Shown one piece after another: positions 34,311 to 45,639 of a DNA stretch of 64,000 nucleotides. The stretch is from NCBI GenBank assembly GCA_047967505.1, contig CM106540.1. One strand, given 5' to 3'. Under the pieces are notes generated by a model. It made no database searches and was not told the DNA's origin. It saw only the letters and a list, made by a program, of their open reading frames with translations. Each line of letters starts with the position of its first letter. The first letter of the stretch is position 1. This DNA is from Dipteris shenzhenensis (Eukaryota > Polypodiophyta > Polypodiopsida > Gleicheniales). The position numbers were made by a program, and so were the translations under genes.

Positions 34311-34846
34311 ATAGATATACGTTCAAATCAAGCTTGAGTAGGTACATACCAGAACGAGATCCATTTGGACCACCAAAGTTACCTATCCCTATCAACGAAG
34401 TGTTCTGGATAAAAAATGTGGCTTTCGAGGTGCATGAGTCAACCATTATAGGTGCTGGCTTGGGCTTGTTTGTGCATGGCTCCATCAAGAGAGGGATTAC
34501 TATTCTCCATTATGGAGGTGACAAGTACTCCTACAGAGACTGGAAGGAATTATGTAGAGTTCATCCAAGGCTAAAGAAGTACTCTATCCAAGAGGACCCT
34601 ACTATCCCTATGAAGGATATGGTGCATATTGTTGGTGATGTTCAATATGGCAATGTGGCAGGATTTATTAACAGCAATAGAAATACCAATGTAAAGCCAA
34701 ATGTTTGTTATGTATTTTCCCCTGATGTTCCACCTTGGTATGACCCCATGATGAACATAGATATTGCAGAATATGGTCACATTTGTATTGAATCCATAGA
34801 TGATATACATGCAGGAGAGGAGCTATTTGCAGACTATGAGTTTTAA
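34311..34846 (+). CDS. SET-domain protein or exon
   Basis: The frame follows an acceptor-like TGTGATGTAG at 34310 and ends at a TAA at 34846; there is no ATG at its start. It encodes about 178 residues. The SET core is recognisable: VHESTIIGAGLGLFVHGSI (the GxG cofactor loop), VGDVQYGNVAGFINSNRNTN (equivalent of the RFINHSCxPN motif) with NVKPNVCYVF, and IHAGEELFADYEF (the ELxxDY motif) at the very end. His-Ser-Cys of the usual NHSC is replaced by Ser-Asn-Arg. No post-SET cysteines follow. SET proteins usually methylate lysines, often in histones; this one has no visible chromatin-reading domain. It is the last coding block of the cluster. Whether it is spliced to the FCP1-like block is not decided. 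Confidence 0.75.
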
Positions 34847-36600
34847 ATAACAACATTGTGTTTCTTTATACAATCATTACTTATAAGAATTACTACTTTC
34901 TTGCCAACTATGTAAATTGGTGCGTAATTGTTGTGTGTGAATAATATGCAAACATGTTCATAACTACATTCATAATGTATTTTGAAGGAGTGTCTCTCGT
35001 GCCATTCTTTCCGATGCCATTCTCTTTGGGGCTAGAAATTGAGAGTTTCTTTGGAATCATGATTTATTTCAGGGATTTCAATGGTGTATCAACAAGTTGT
35101 TATGTTTTCATCCTAAAGTGTACTTTTTTACTTTGCAATGAGTAATCAACATGACATGTAAAGTCATCGTTTTACAATAATGCTAGTCAGTCTAAACATT
35201 GAAAGTGCACAATAAATGATTGTCATTGCCACCTAAATTACATCAAATGCTTGTCATTGCCCATTGATTTTCCATCAACTACATATCTTGCATACATTCT
35301 CCTCAACTACATATCTTGATTTTCCATCAACTACATATCTTACTAAGTTAAAGAGCCTGTGCATTTTCATTGCAATACTCATGGTTATTAATTACACTCT
35401 ACATTTTTTAAATGGTGTTTTGGAGATTTTCAAATGAGAATGCTCACAACAAAAGCGAGTCTCAATATCAATGGAAATTCCAGAGACTCGCTATTATGAA
35501 GGTGTTTTTGAACATCACTATGGCTCACGAGATGAATCTAACTCAAATGGGTTTCAAAGTTTATTATTTTGTTGATGATAGCGTAGTTTAGACACTGATA
35601 TTCTATTTATTATTTGAGAATGTAGTTGATATTTCACACTTCATGAATGGTTATCTAGTCTATTTTCACATATTTCTCCTGTTTTTTCATTGAGGGGAGC
35701 TACAATTTCTTCCAAAACTGCCATTCTTGGAATTGGGTTTTTCCCGAATTATCTAATACGGACTTGGAACACCAACATTACACAAAATGCTCAAATTCTA
35801 CTATTCCTCATCAAATGGGGGCTTCCATTTTTCGAGTGAAAACCCTCGAGTGACGAGCAGAAAACCTCATCAATTCTAAATGGTGTCCTTACCCCCTCAA
35901 TGCTTCTCACCTAATTACACCATTAGTTTGCTCATCTATACTTCCACCTATCTATCCAAAAGGCCCTTATCTCAACAAATAATTCAAATACATATAACTT
36001 GACCCAAGGAAATACATAATTGAAAAGGCCTTCATTTTTCAATAGAAAAATCAATACATTTCTTAGGTGACAATTTTGAAATAGCCCACTGACATGAAGG
36101 TCATATAGATAGCTACACAATTGCATGCAAAGGAGAACTTTAACTCAAGGCATGGCCATAGAGTCTTTTTACTAGGTTACATGAAGATCTTGTGAAAAAA
36201 ATATGGTAAAGGTTTTTTAATTTTTACACTCACAAAAATGAGAGGGAAGGGCCTCTTTCCTTATAAATACATGGATGTCCTCATTAATCAAGTGTCCTCT
36301 TTACCCCTCTTTCCCCTCCTCCCCCCTTGTCTTGCCCACCCCTCCCCTCCTGTGTGTTGCATTAATTTATACATTTTTGAATTTTGGGGACCTATTTACA
36401 TAGTATTCTTTCATCCAATCATAATCACAATCACAATTATAGCCATGATTCCACTATCATCTAATCACAATCACAATCACAATCACACCCACACCCACAC
36501 CCACACCCACACCCACACCTTACACTCACATATGCTACATGGACTCTCATCGAATTCATGGTGAACTCTAGCTACAAACATAGCCTCCTCATCTTCTCCT
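34847..36600. other. spacer; right edge of the palindrome field, then unassigned AT-rich DNA
   Basis: The last members of the palindrome family are half-sites at about 34995-35030 (CGTGCCATTCTTTCCGATGCCATTCTC). Beyond this I see no gene. A repeat of CAACTACATATCTTG lies near 35278-35330. Confidence 0.45.
36463..36519. repeat. AATCAC then CACACC minisatellite
   Basis: Four AATCAC units pass into about five CACACC units. The tract is a simple repeat with no plausible coding role. Confidence 0.9.
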
Positions 36601-36619
36601 TGAGTCAGTTGATCTAGAC

Positions 36620-37220
36620 TATTTGCCCTTTGAGTGCATTCACTCTGTCTTTAGCAAGGGCATTGTATCGATCCTCCCATGAAGCGTCGGCCAGCTCCAT
36701 TGCTGCATTGCCTTTTTCTACCATGCACCCACCTTCATTGGTAGTTCAACGCGGCAATCCAATCCTAGTGGAGGTCGAAGTGCAGCTTGACGTGTTCCCT
36801 TCCGCACCTATACCCAAAAGTTTGGCTGCCCCTCCATCCTCATCCGGGTCAAGTGATTGTGGAATAAAGCTACAATATGTCGCTAGAGCTATAGTGCATT
36901 GCCAGCGCATGATATGGGCATCCCATTCCCACCACATCTCATCCTACAAAGTGATCAGCAAGTCAAAGAGCTGATCCACATTGATTTCCACTGTGCAGGG
37001 TCAGTGTCGTCAAAAAGCATGCTAGCGCATCCGATGTGCATCGGTGATGTAGTCATGCAAAGGTGCTTTGAAGGCTTTCCATGTGAAGTGTGCAGGCTTA
37101 CTCCACAGCCTGATCTACATTCCATACCTACTCTTCTAGAGACTGGAGTCAAATTTTGAAATAGTGCATCTGCTCCTCTAAAGAGCAACATTTTGGGTCC
37201 GCAAAGCCTCATTCTCCTTC
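36620..37220. repeat. inverted-repeat arm 1, gag-like sequence
   Basis: This stretch, taken as reverse complement, resembles 41740-42400. Shared blocks include CCTTCCGCACC, CCCCTCCATC and the peptide pair (E)WDAHI-M-RWQC here on the minus strand versus EWDAQIVHWKC there on the plus strand. It is probably part of a gypsy element's Gag region, since arm 2 adjoins the gypsy protease. The coding strand is uncertain. Confidence 0.6.
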
Positions 37221-39070
37221 TGCAACTCCTCTAGTTGCATTTGATTGACTTGCTGCACTGGCCAATGTCGTGCAAGCCCTATCCAAAATCTGCCACAAGC
37301 CTCCAGCTGGGTACTCTGTCACTAGCATCGAGGGTCTTGAAAACATAGTGGGTGGTGAGGACACAGCCATGACAAACAGGGGGAGCAGCGTGGAAATCGT
37401 TGAAATACCCATTGTTGTTGTGGGTGCCACTAGTGACAATGTGTTGGTTGACTACATAATTCTCTCTCGCCGTTGTCACAAAGAGTCACCAAAACTTGCT
37501 GACCCTCCCAAAATGGATTCAAAACTGGAGGTAGTAGCAGCTGCACTCACCACATTAGTCACGATGCTCGGCTTCGCATTGGTCACCACTGCCACACTCA
37601 TCACTGCAGCTACACTCATTACCATAGTCGCACTCATCACTGTAACCGCACTCGTCACCACTAGCCGCACTCATTATCACTTCCATTTGCGGTAACTCCA
37701 CACTGCTGGTCACCAAGGCTACACTCTATCTCCCTCCTAGGCTGTTGACTAGTGAAATACTAACTGTTGAAGTGCTAACTACCAGTGCATTGACTATCGC
37801 TCATATCTGCTATGTTGAATTGCATGGTGGCAATGGGGGTACTAAGGACACCGTGGCTGCTATCAAAGGAGGAGCACTCAATCTGAGCATCCCCGAATGG
37901 GAAGACTTGTTGCCATTTTGGTTCCTCTTCCACTTCTTCTATTGAGTATGTAGAAGAATACAAGGACTACCTGGCACCCAGGTTGAGATTGTTGCTCCAA
38001 GGCATAGGAGAACGTATGTGTTGTTAATGATGAGAAAGAGAAGGTTGAGCAATTGGCCTAGCTTTGTCTCATTGGGGTTCCCCATGCTGCTACCTTTGCC
38101 ACTCTTGATGCCAAGCCCTCCGCTTGAAGGCGGTCCTTTAATATGAATACCCATGTGACTAGCTCTACAAGTGCTAGTATCCCTTGGGTGCACATGGAGA
38201 TCATATATGCACTTGCTTTAGAAACAATGCCTCCAAGAACCAGTGGTAACCTTCTCAAATCAGTGCTCTCTCGTGATTTCTGAGGCGATACTCTCCTCTG
38301 ACTGGCCGCCCAAATTTTGCCTCCATCACTATTGTTCCTAGTGTGGGAAAGTTTTCTGTCTCCTTGTCCATGGGAAGAAATAGCTCTACTCATATATTAA
38401 CTCCACCATCAGAGTGCCCGGCCCATGTAATGTTTGCACCCAATCCCCTTGTGCAAGCTATTTGGAAAGTTGAGTTGTCTCCATGTGCATGATGATACAC
38501 ACCTAATCAATGCAGGAAAAACTTCGAAGGCGAAGTTGGCTCAACCATCGGTCAATGATTTCATCAGTGAATGCTAGTATTGGTGTCAAGATGTTGAGTT
38601 GGACAAGCACCATGCCCATGAGTGTGAGAGCTGATGGTGAGATTGACAGAAACCTAAGGAGGAGAGCAGGAAAGAAAAGAAGGGGGAGTGCAAGTGTGAG
38701 GTACTATGACTAAACAATAGGAAGAACTAGACTTAGGTGATGCCTAGGAGCAATAGTCAAGATATGCATGGTGGCTGTCACCAAAATCGCAATATTACTA
38801 GCCACTAAGTGCCCATCATGCCATAGACTGCAAGATCCCACCATTGGATGTTGTGCTCCCACTCCTAACCATGAAATGAGTACCTCACATGCCAGAGGAA
38901 ACGAACATTTGAGGTGCCCCTTATGATGATACCTACACAAGTAGAAACCATTCATTGGAAGCAATAACACCTAGCCTTGAAGATCTACCAAGTAAAATGA
39001 ATTTGAATGGCACTACTCAAAAATTTAGAATGGGCCAAACCACCGCATCTTTAACTTGCCTAGCATTCGT
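37221..39070. other. unassigned region with a Thr/Ala/Leu-coding short repeat
   Basis: At 37555-37680 an 18-27 bp unit (CACTCATCACTGCAGCTA and variants) repeats about six times and would encode Leu-Ile/Val-Thr-x-Ala repeats. Other frames lack domains. It may be the leader or remains of the adjacent decayed gypsy element. Confidence 0.35.
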
Positions 39071-39078
39071 CCATATGG

Positions 39079-39339
39079 CTATTGAAAATCACGGCCCGGT
39101 TTCCCCTTGAAGAATTTCTTTTCGGAGGCCAAGTCCACTCTCTGTTTCTTGCTTGCTTGAACCACATGAGTTAGGTAGTAGCTCTCCATCTGCTCTTCGT
39201 CCAGCTGTTCCACTTCTAGTGAATCTTGTGGAAGTAGCCTGTCTTCTACAACAATGCGAAAGCTCAGCATCACATACTCCAAGGGAATGATGGCCTCCAT
39301 ACCAAATGTGAGATTGAAAGGTGTTAGACCTATGGCCAC
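39079..39339 (-). pseudogene. Ty3/gypsy integrase C-terminal fragment
   Basis: The minus-strand frame reads GLTPFNLTFGMEAIIPLEY, the well-conserved stretch after the integrase catalytic core of plant gypsy elements. It then continues to a Gln/Glu-rich helix (DEEQMESYYL). The catalytic core itself is missing, and only about 90 bases separate it from RT sequence, so RNase H and most of integrase were deleted. Confidence 0.8.
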
Positions 39340-39425
39340 TTTAAAAAAAGTGTTGTACGCCTACAAATAGTAGCTTCTCGTCCCAATCCGTGTGATGACT
39401 GTTCACCAACAAAATGGTGATCCAC

Positions 39426-40127
39426 TTAAATTAGTTGTTGGAAGACTCTACCTGGCCATTTACTTGCGGAGTATGACACAATGAATTTTTGTGGATTACC
39501 ATATAAAATGAAGTCATCTCTTTCACAAAAACAAAGGATTTGGGCTCCATATGTGCCACTATATTCAATGGCTATGTGTGCCAGAAACTGCAGGTGTCTG
39601 CCATGCCACTGAATTTGCCCTAGGAATTGCAAGCACTCTTTTGGATTTGGGTTGAGGCTAAAAGACACTTCTCTTGAAAACAAAGCCTCAGGTGTTCCAA
39701 ATGCTTCTCTTTTTCCCCGAACATACTGAGATAATCCCAAAAAATTGTCATGAAGTCCATCAAAAAATTCTCCTGCATAGTGCACTGAAAGGTGGATGGT
39801 GCATTCCGCAATCCAAACCACATCATGGTAGGATGTACACACCCCAAGTGGCGATAAACATGGTCTTGTGCTGATCGTTTGGGGCCATCTGTATCTGGTT
39901 GTAACCATTGTACCCAACCAGGAAGGAATAAAATTCATGCCCTGCCACCTAGTCGAGCATTGAATCCAAGTATGGAAGTGGGAAGGGATCAGCTGGTATA
40001 GGCATGGCATTGAGTTTACGGTAGTCCACACACATTGTTGCCTTTTATTCTTCTTGGGAACAATCACTATCGGAGAAATCCACACTAGGTTTTCAATTGG
40101 TGCATGAAACCCACCTGCAAAGGACAC
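39426..40127 (-). pseudogene. Ty3/gypsy reverse transcriptase fragment
   Basis: The minus strand shows WISPIVIVPKK near 40080, the classic entry to a gypsy reverse transcriptase. Another frame shows FGLRNAPSTFQCTMQ near 39810, the conserved segment before the catalytic YxDD. The YxDD motif is replaced by WDYLSM. Frameshifts divide the region. It is a dead polymerase. Confidence 0.85.
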
Positions 40128-40241
40128 TCAATTTCAATCCTCACCTACTTTCTGGCATGTGGATTCATGCGGGATCGTCATACTTTGCTTGGTGTGGCAT
40201 CCTTCTTCAAATTTACATGGTGCTATGGTAAAACTTTGTGT

Positions 40242-41036
40242 CTAGGCCCCGCATGTTGGAGTAACCCCAATTTTTTTTTTTGCAAACTTTGCCAAAAGTT
40301 GCATGAATACCTTCCAAAAATCCTCCTCTAGGAGAGTACTGATATTCACTGGCTTGGAGCTTCCATCGGCTCCAAAGAACGCTGCTTCTAGAGCATCCTC
40401 CTGGACACGTGTCATGTACATCATGCGTTCTTTGAATTCCCGCTGCTCTTGCTCAAAGACATTCTTCATCTGGGTTGTTCCATCAGCTCGATCTGTGGTT
40501 ATAGAATTGCTAGACAAACAAAATGTCCAAGCAGGAGATATTGTGTAGAGATTTGCTTGACATTGACTATAAATAGCAGCACCAAGTCTGGGTTGTTGCA
40601 CATAAACTTCTCCTCATCCTCATCATCTAGTCCATGTGCCATGTTGAACATCTCTACCAACACTAGCCGCACTGCTCCTTTGAGCACACTCACCATACCC
40701 ATCAGAATGCAAAATTTTTTAATGCCTCTCCGCATCAACAAGGTGTTGAGTTCCCAATTTCGCTTGACTTTGGCCTGCCGCAACCAAGGTCGACCCAACA
40801 GAAAGCTGTACTCTAGGCTGGGTGCTTCCATCCTGAAAATAATGAATGACCATGAAATAGATTCTTGCAACCTCCATGCACACGGCTTTCAATATTCCAA
40901 GTGGACAAACTCACCGTTAATCTGCCATTTGAACCAAGAATGGTGCAAGCTCCCGTTGCATCCATCCCATCTCTTGATACATCTTCAGTGTCACAATGTT
41001 AACCATGGAGCCTCCATCGGCAATCATGTGTGAAAA
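40242..41036 (-). pseudogene. Ty3/gypsy retropepsin-like protease fragment
   Basis: Near 41005 the minus strand reads MIADGGSMVNIVTLKMYQEM, with the DGGS variant of the retropepsin active site. It is followed, after a frame change, by SFLLGRPWLRQAKVK near 40790, the conserved C-terminal part of gypsy proteases. Downstream (40242-40601) is a linker (EQEQREFKERM) leading to RT. The order PR then RT on the minus strand agrees with the neighbouring fragments. Confidence 0.8.
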
Positions 41037-41739
41037 GTAGCATCCGTGTGCTTTCGCAGAAATAACTAGAATCTGCATCAGTGAGAGGCACTACCATAAC
41101 TAGAATGGACGCGGAATGGAAAAGCTAAGCAAAAGCTCCACCTCGAGTACCGCGACTTCACCCATCAAGGATTGCATGAGTGTTTTGTGGAATTGTGGTA
41201 CCATCAACAGCAACCACCCCCAAGAGATCTAAATTAGTGCATCTAGGAGAAAGACAGAGTAGTCTAGTGCAAATCTGGAAAGAAGCCATTGCTACAGTCT
41301 CCTATTCAAGAAGCGATGAGACAGTAGGTCATCAATTGGGTTCAAGAGGCGACTCCACCAAAACCGATGCTAGCAGCTAAACCTAGGCTGGAGGAAGTCT
41401 CTAGAAAGTCCAGTCGTAGAGGTATCACAAGCTGTGAAAGATCCAACCCTAGCCAAAGTATGATCTTAGTGCTTGAAGCCCATTTTGGAACTAGTGCCAA
41501 TTGGAGCAGCAGATGAGGATGACAACCAGAGATGGCAGCTCCCTAGTCTGATGAATTAAAAGTGGTACACGTCACCACATTCACTTGAGGTGAGACCGAT
41601 GGGTCATCGTCCACAATCTGCACCATGGATATGCTAGGCATTTTCACTGCCATCTTCTATCATTCCAATTTTTATAGACCTCGTTCTTGAGTCTTTGGGC
41701 ATTCATTCTGCCAATGGCCTTCCCCCAAGTAGAGTAGCT

Positions 41740-42400
41740 AGGTCTTTGTCTGAGGAGCATCCTGACCATGGCCATGGCCTCCGCCACTGCCACCACCTCT
41801 AGAGGAAAAAGATGAGTGTGACAGCATGGCCGATAACAAGTGCGGTGTCAAGCATGCTGGAGCAAGCCTGCACACTTGATGAGGAAAGAATTCAAAGAAC
41901 CTTTGCTTAATTACATCGCCAACACTCATCAGATGCGTCTGGCACATGTTCTGGCGATAATACTCGGCACAGTGGCAATCAATGTGGATCAGCTCTTCGA
42001 CTTGCTGACCACTTTGCAGGATGAGATGCAGCAAGAATGGGATGCCCAGATTGTGCATTGGAAATGTTCCTTAGCTCCAGCGACATGCCACAGCTTGATT
42101 CCATGATAGCTTGACCCGGATGCAGATGGAGGGGTAGGAAGACTTTCTGGTGCGGGTGCAAAAATGGGTGCGGAAGGGAACATGGCGAGATGCACTCCGA
42201 CCTACACTGGGACTAAATCATAGCAAGGAGCTACCTACAGAGGTGGGTGTGTGGCGGAGAAAGGCAAAGCAATAATGGAGGAGGCCAACACTTCATAAGA
42301 GGACAAGTACAATGCCCTTGCAGAAGCTGAAGCTCATGCACTTAGAGGTCAGATAGCCCATATCAGGTTGTGTTTCTAGCTGGAGTGCATTGCACATTCC
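41740..42400. repeat. inverted-repeat arm 2, gag-like sequence
   Basis: This is the partner of 36620-37220 in opposite orientation. It lies upstream (on the minus strand) of the protease fragment, where Gag is expected. It is divergent from arm 1 and broken in all frames. Confidence 0.6.
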
Positions 42401-42564
42401 TTTGCATTTATCTTGCCCCCTCGTCTGCCTTGGTGGAAGGCAAAAGATGAGATTTACTATGCAGATTGCCACACCCCTTTTCCTCCTTTTCTAGAAGCTC
42501 CCTCTCTTTGGCCACAGGAGTTCAAGTGCTTGGCCTTGGGGAGGCCACTATGTAAAAACCTCAT

Positions 42565-42773
42565 ATAGCATGTGCGATCAAGGGGTATTAAAAAAGGCCC
42601 CTGCCTATGGAGTTTTATAACCTGTATACACCCCTTCTATAAAAAATTTGATGATTAAAGTATCTCGCATGTATGAAAATTTTCACTTTTGGAATTTAAA
42701 ATCCCCTTATGTATGTATATTTTATGTAACTCCATAAAATAATAAGACCCCTTCCGTTGATCACACATGCTAT
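42565..42773. mobile_element. MITE-like element with terminal inverted repeats
   Basis: The left end ATAGCATGTGCGATCAA matches the reverse complement of the right end TTGATCACACATGCTAT with one mismatch. Pairing continues inward through GGGGT-TTA and TATGGAGTT-like blocks. The 209-bp size, AT-rich centre and absence of coding suit a MITE or a foldback element. No target-site duplication is obvious. Confidence 0.65.
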
Positions 42774-43784
42774 CTTACATATTTCGTAGTGGCCCCCCTG
42801 GGCACTCGGTACTACAAGTGCAACAAGACCTCAATCTGCCAATAGGGGCAACCATTCATGAGTAGCTGCCATGAGAATAGTGGTTTGAGCCAGCTCAGGT
42901 GGACCCATCATAGAGGAATCAAATGGAGTGAGGCTAGTGGACTTGAAGGAGACACACAAGCAAGAGCATCATCAACAAAGGCAAGACCAAAGAGCAAATG
43001 AGGTAGAGGACCAAGTGATACCAGTGGCACTTTTTCGAGCCAAGGGCAACGACATCATTGAGTGGTGAAGAGCTGATGATGTAGAGGACCAAGCGATACT
43101 CGTGGCACTTTTTTGAGCCAAGGACAATGACATCGCTGAGTGGCGACAAGCCCAAAGGTTGTGCCTACAAGAGAATATAGTACAACTGCCACTTTACGAG
43201 AGTGCAATGGTGGGTTAGGTCTGAGAGTGTCAATTCTTATGCAATTATTAAAGAGATCGGACTTCTTTATTTGGTTATAAATCAAGAGTAAATCAAGCTA
43301 TGTTTCATAGATATTTCAGAATTTTACTTGTGCAGGTTCTTTGCCTTGGCATAGTCTAAAATGATTGTACTGCACTTTGCACCACACTAACTTGACTTAT
43401 GATTAGGCCGTAGTAGTCAGTGTGGATCCACATAGTCCACTGTGAGTGCCATGTGTTAAGGAATTAACAGTGCGCGAGATTATCGCAGAGTTAGTGTGCA
43501 TTCCTAGAGGTGCAAGTACCCACAACCTTCAGTCAGTGGTTGCAAATGTACATTGTATATCCATTGAACCAGTGTCTCTTGATCATTCGATGCATTATTC
43601 ACGTAGTCAAATTCTATAGAGATGTGTCTCTTTCCGCATTCTTATGTCTTTGTGTATTTCTGCATGCATGTGAGTATGTTCTTAGTGTATTCTGTAGCAT
43701 CTGCTATTTAAGGCATTATAGAGGCAATCCAATTTGACATGTGATTTATCAATTTTATGTATTATTTGTTAGTTAAATTTTAGT
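42774..43784. other. unassigned region including a 78-bp tandem repeat
   Basis: GTAGAGGACCAAG(T/C)GATAC...GTGGCACTTTTT-GAGCCAAGG occurs at 43003 and again at 43081, about 85% alike. The rest shows no gene. Sequence near 43240-43330 could be an LTR edge, but I cannot support it. Confidence 0.45.
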
Positions 43785-44235
43785 AGTAACAACATCCAAT
43801 ACTTTCTTCCTTGGGTGGTTGTTTTGTTGATTAGATAGAGCAATTTTTGGTGATCAACATAGAAAATAAATATGTTATTTTGGACACTTAGATCATGCTG
43901 AGAGACTCTCGGTTTATAATGCTATAATTACACTCATGAGGGGTCATCATTCTACTAGCATAGTAGATTGGGTATCCAGTCATCCACCTGGTTGTGTCAA
44001 GATAATGCCTATGGCATAATGTGAGGCATCAACATACACATTGAAAAATGATATCCCATCTCAGTTGGCATATTATGGGTGTTGTTGCTGTGAGGCCTTT
44101 CAAAGCTTGGAATGCCTTGTATAATTCCTCTTGCCATAGGAACTTGACTTCCTTTTGGTGTTCTCATAAAGTCCACACTGTGACTCTTGCAAAATCCATG
44201 ATAAATCTCAATAGATCTAGTAAATCTAATAAATG
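43785..44235 (-). pseudogene. Ty3/gypsy RNase H fragment
   Basis: On the minus strand EHQKEVKFLWQEELYKAFQA near 44140 matches the segment between RT and RNase H of gypsy elements. GYPIYYASRMMTPHECNYSI near 43960 matches the RNase H hallmark. FYVDHQKLLYLINK near 43830 matches its end. Stops and frameshifts interrupt it. The left border of the large tandem duplication (44167) lies inside this fragment. Confidence 0.8.
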
Positions 44236-45006
44236 AGCATACCTAGGTCATGTTCTTGGGTTCTAGGTTTTTCTAATGGCATATATTCTCATTGCGCAAT
44301 CTAAATCCCATCCTTCAGGATAACATGCCAAGTAAAATTCTAGCACTTACACAAAACACACAATTTTTCTAATTTAGTGAGATCCCTATTTCTCGACACA
44401 TTGAAGACTTTTTCTAGGTAAGTTAGATGACTAGTTTCTTCAATATAAACACAATAAATAAATTTCTAGGAACTCAATTGAATACTCCCTGATGGTTTCT
44501 ACCATAAACCTTTTAAAAGTTGATGGTGTGTTCCTTACAGGACTTTACATTGTTTATAATTTTTTTGCTCCCTCCATGTCTCTTTGTTCCCTTTGATAAA
44601 TTAACAATGCTAAAGTGTGCCTCAGGACTAGATTTTGGATCATGAGGTTGATTGTTGACAATGGAGGAACAGAGAGCTTTAGTTGGGAAACTGGGAAGGT
44701 GGGGAGATAGCCAAATTATGGAATGGCCATATTCAACAAGAACGGTATCACTGATGTATTTAACAAGAATGGCATTAAATCAAATTCTATTCGGTGGTGC
44801 CTGGAGTTATAGATGGGACTAGAGGGCATTAGGAAACTTCAGAGCTCATTTGTGGGGCCTTTTAGGCTAGAAGAAAAATAGCCCTCCACCAATCAGAGGA
44901 GGGCCTACAATGTAGAAATCATAAAAAGGAAGAAAAAAGGAAAAAATTGAGCTTGCATTCAATAGGGATATCTTTTTCATTTATTATATCTGACGTACAT
45001 GATTTT

Positions 45007-45232
45007 TTGGTGTAGAATTTGATGCTTTTGACATTGCCGATGTGTTCATAGCGAGCCAAAACTCCCAAAATAGCATTTGAAACACTGAAATGGGCACCTA
45101 GGAGCTCGAAAAAACATGCATTCTGGTTTACAATCTTTTCTTGGCCCTTTTTTTGCCTTTTTGGGCCTCCAAGTGTCCATTCTTAGTGCCCAGACGCATC
45201 GGCGATGTCAAAAACATCAAATTCTACACCAA
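45007..45232. repeat. foldback with 36-bp arms, copy 1
   Basis: TTGGTGTAGAATTTGATGCT ... GCCGATG at 45007-45042 pairs with its near-exact reverse complement at 45197-45232 (three mismatches by eye). About 154 bases lie between. The same structure is kept in the other tandem copy. It could be a small foldback transposon or an RNA hairpin locus. Confidence 0.75.
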
Positions 45233-45639
45233 TTTTTCAAAGAAGTTAAGTGGCAAGTCTATTTAAAACAACTACCTTGTTAGTTTTCTTTTTGATATAA
45301 TTTATTTTTTTAACCCAAAAAACAAGAAATATAGTGATTTCTCTTAGGACCCCAAAATGAGCTTTGAATTTTTCTAGTGGGCACAGCTCATGGGAGTGTT
45401 CTCCGATATTATCTCCCTATTTGTTTCTTGCAATGATCATGTTCTGGTGCAGGAAATCTTGAGTACCATTCTTCTAGTAGCTTGCTTCCTTAGGATAAAC
45501 CATGATCTTAATGGCAGCAGGAAGTAACATGAAACTTATTGTGGTAGCCAATTTCTGCCATTATAAAACTCTCACAACCATGGAACCAGATTCATTCCAA
45601 TCCCATTATGCATCACATTGATGCTCAACTGCTCAAAAT

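Noticed and set aside
36238-36564. Frame with a His-Thr repeat
   Set aside because: It is only the translation of the CACACC/AATCAC minisatellite.
37270-37695. Ala/Thr/Leu-rich frame of 141 codons as a membrane protein
   Set aside because: The repeat is short and degenerate, there is no start context or homologous pattern, and the region lies beside decayed gypsy sequence.
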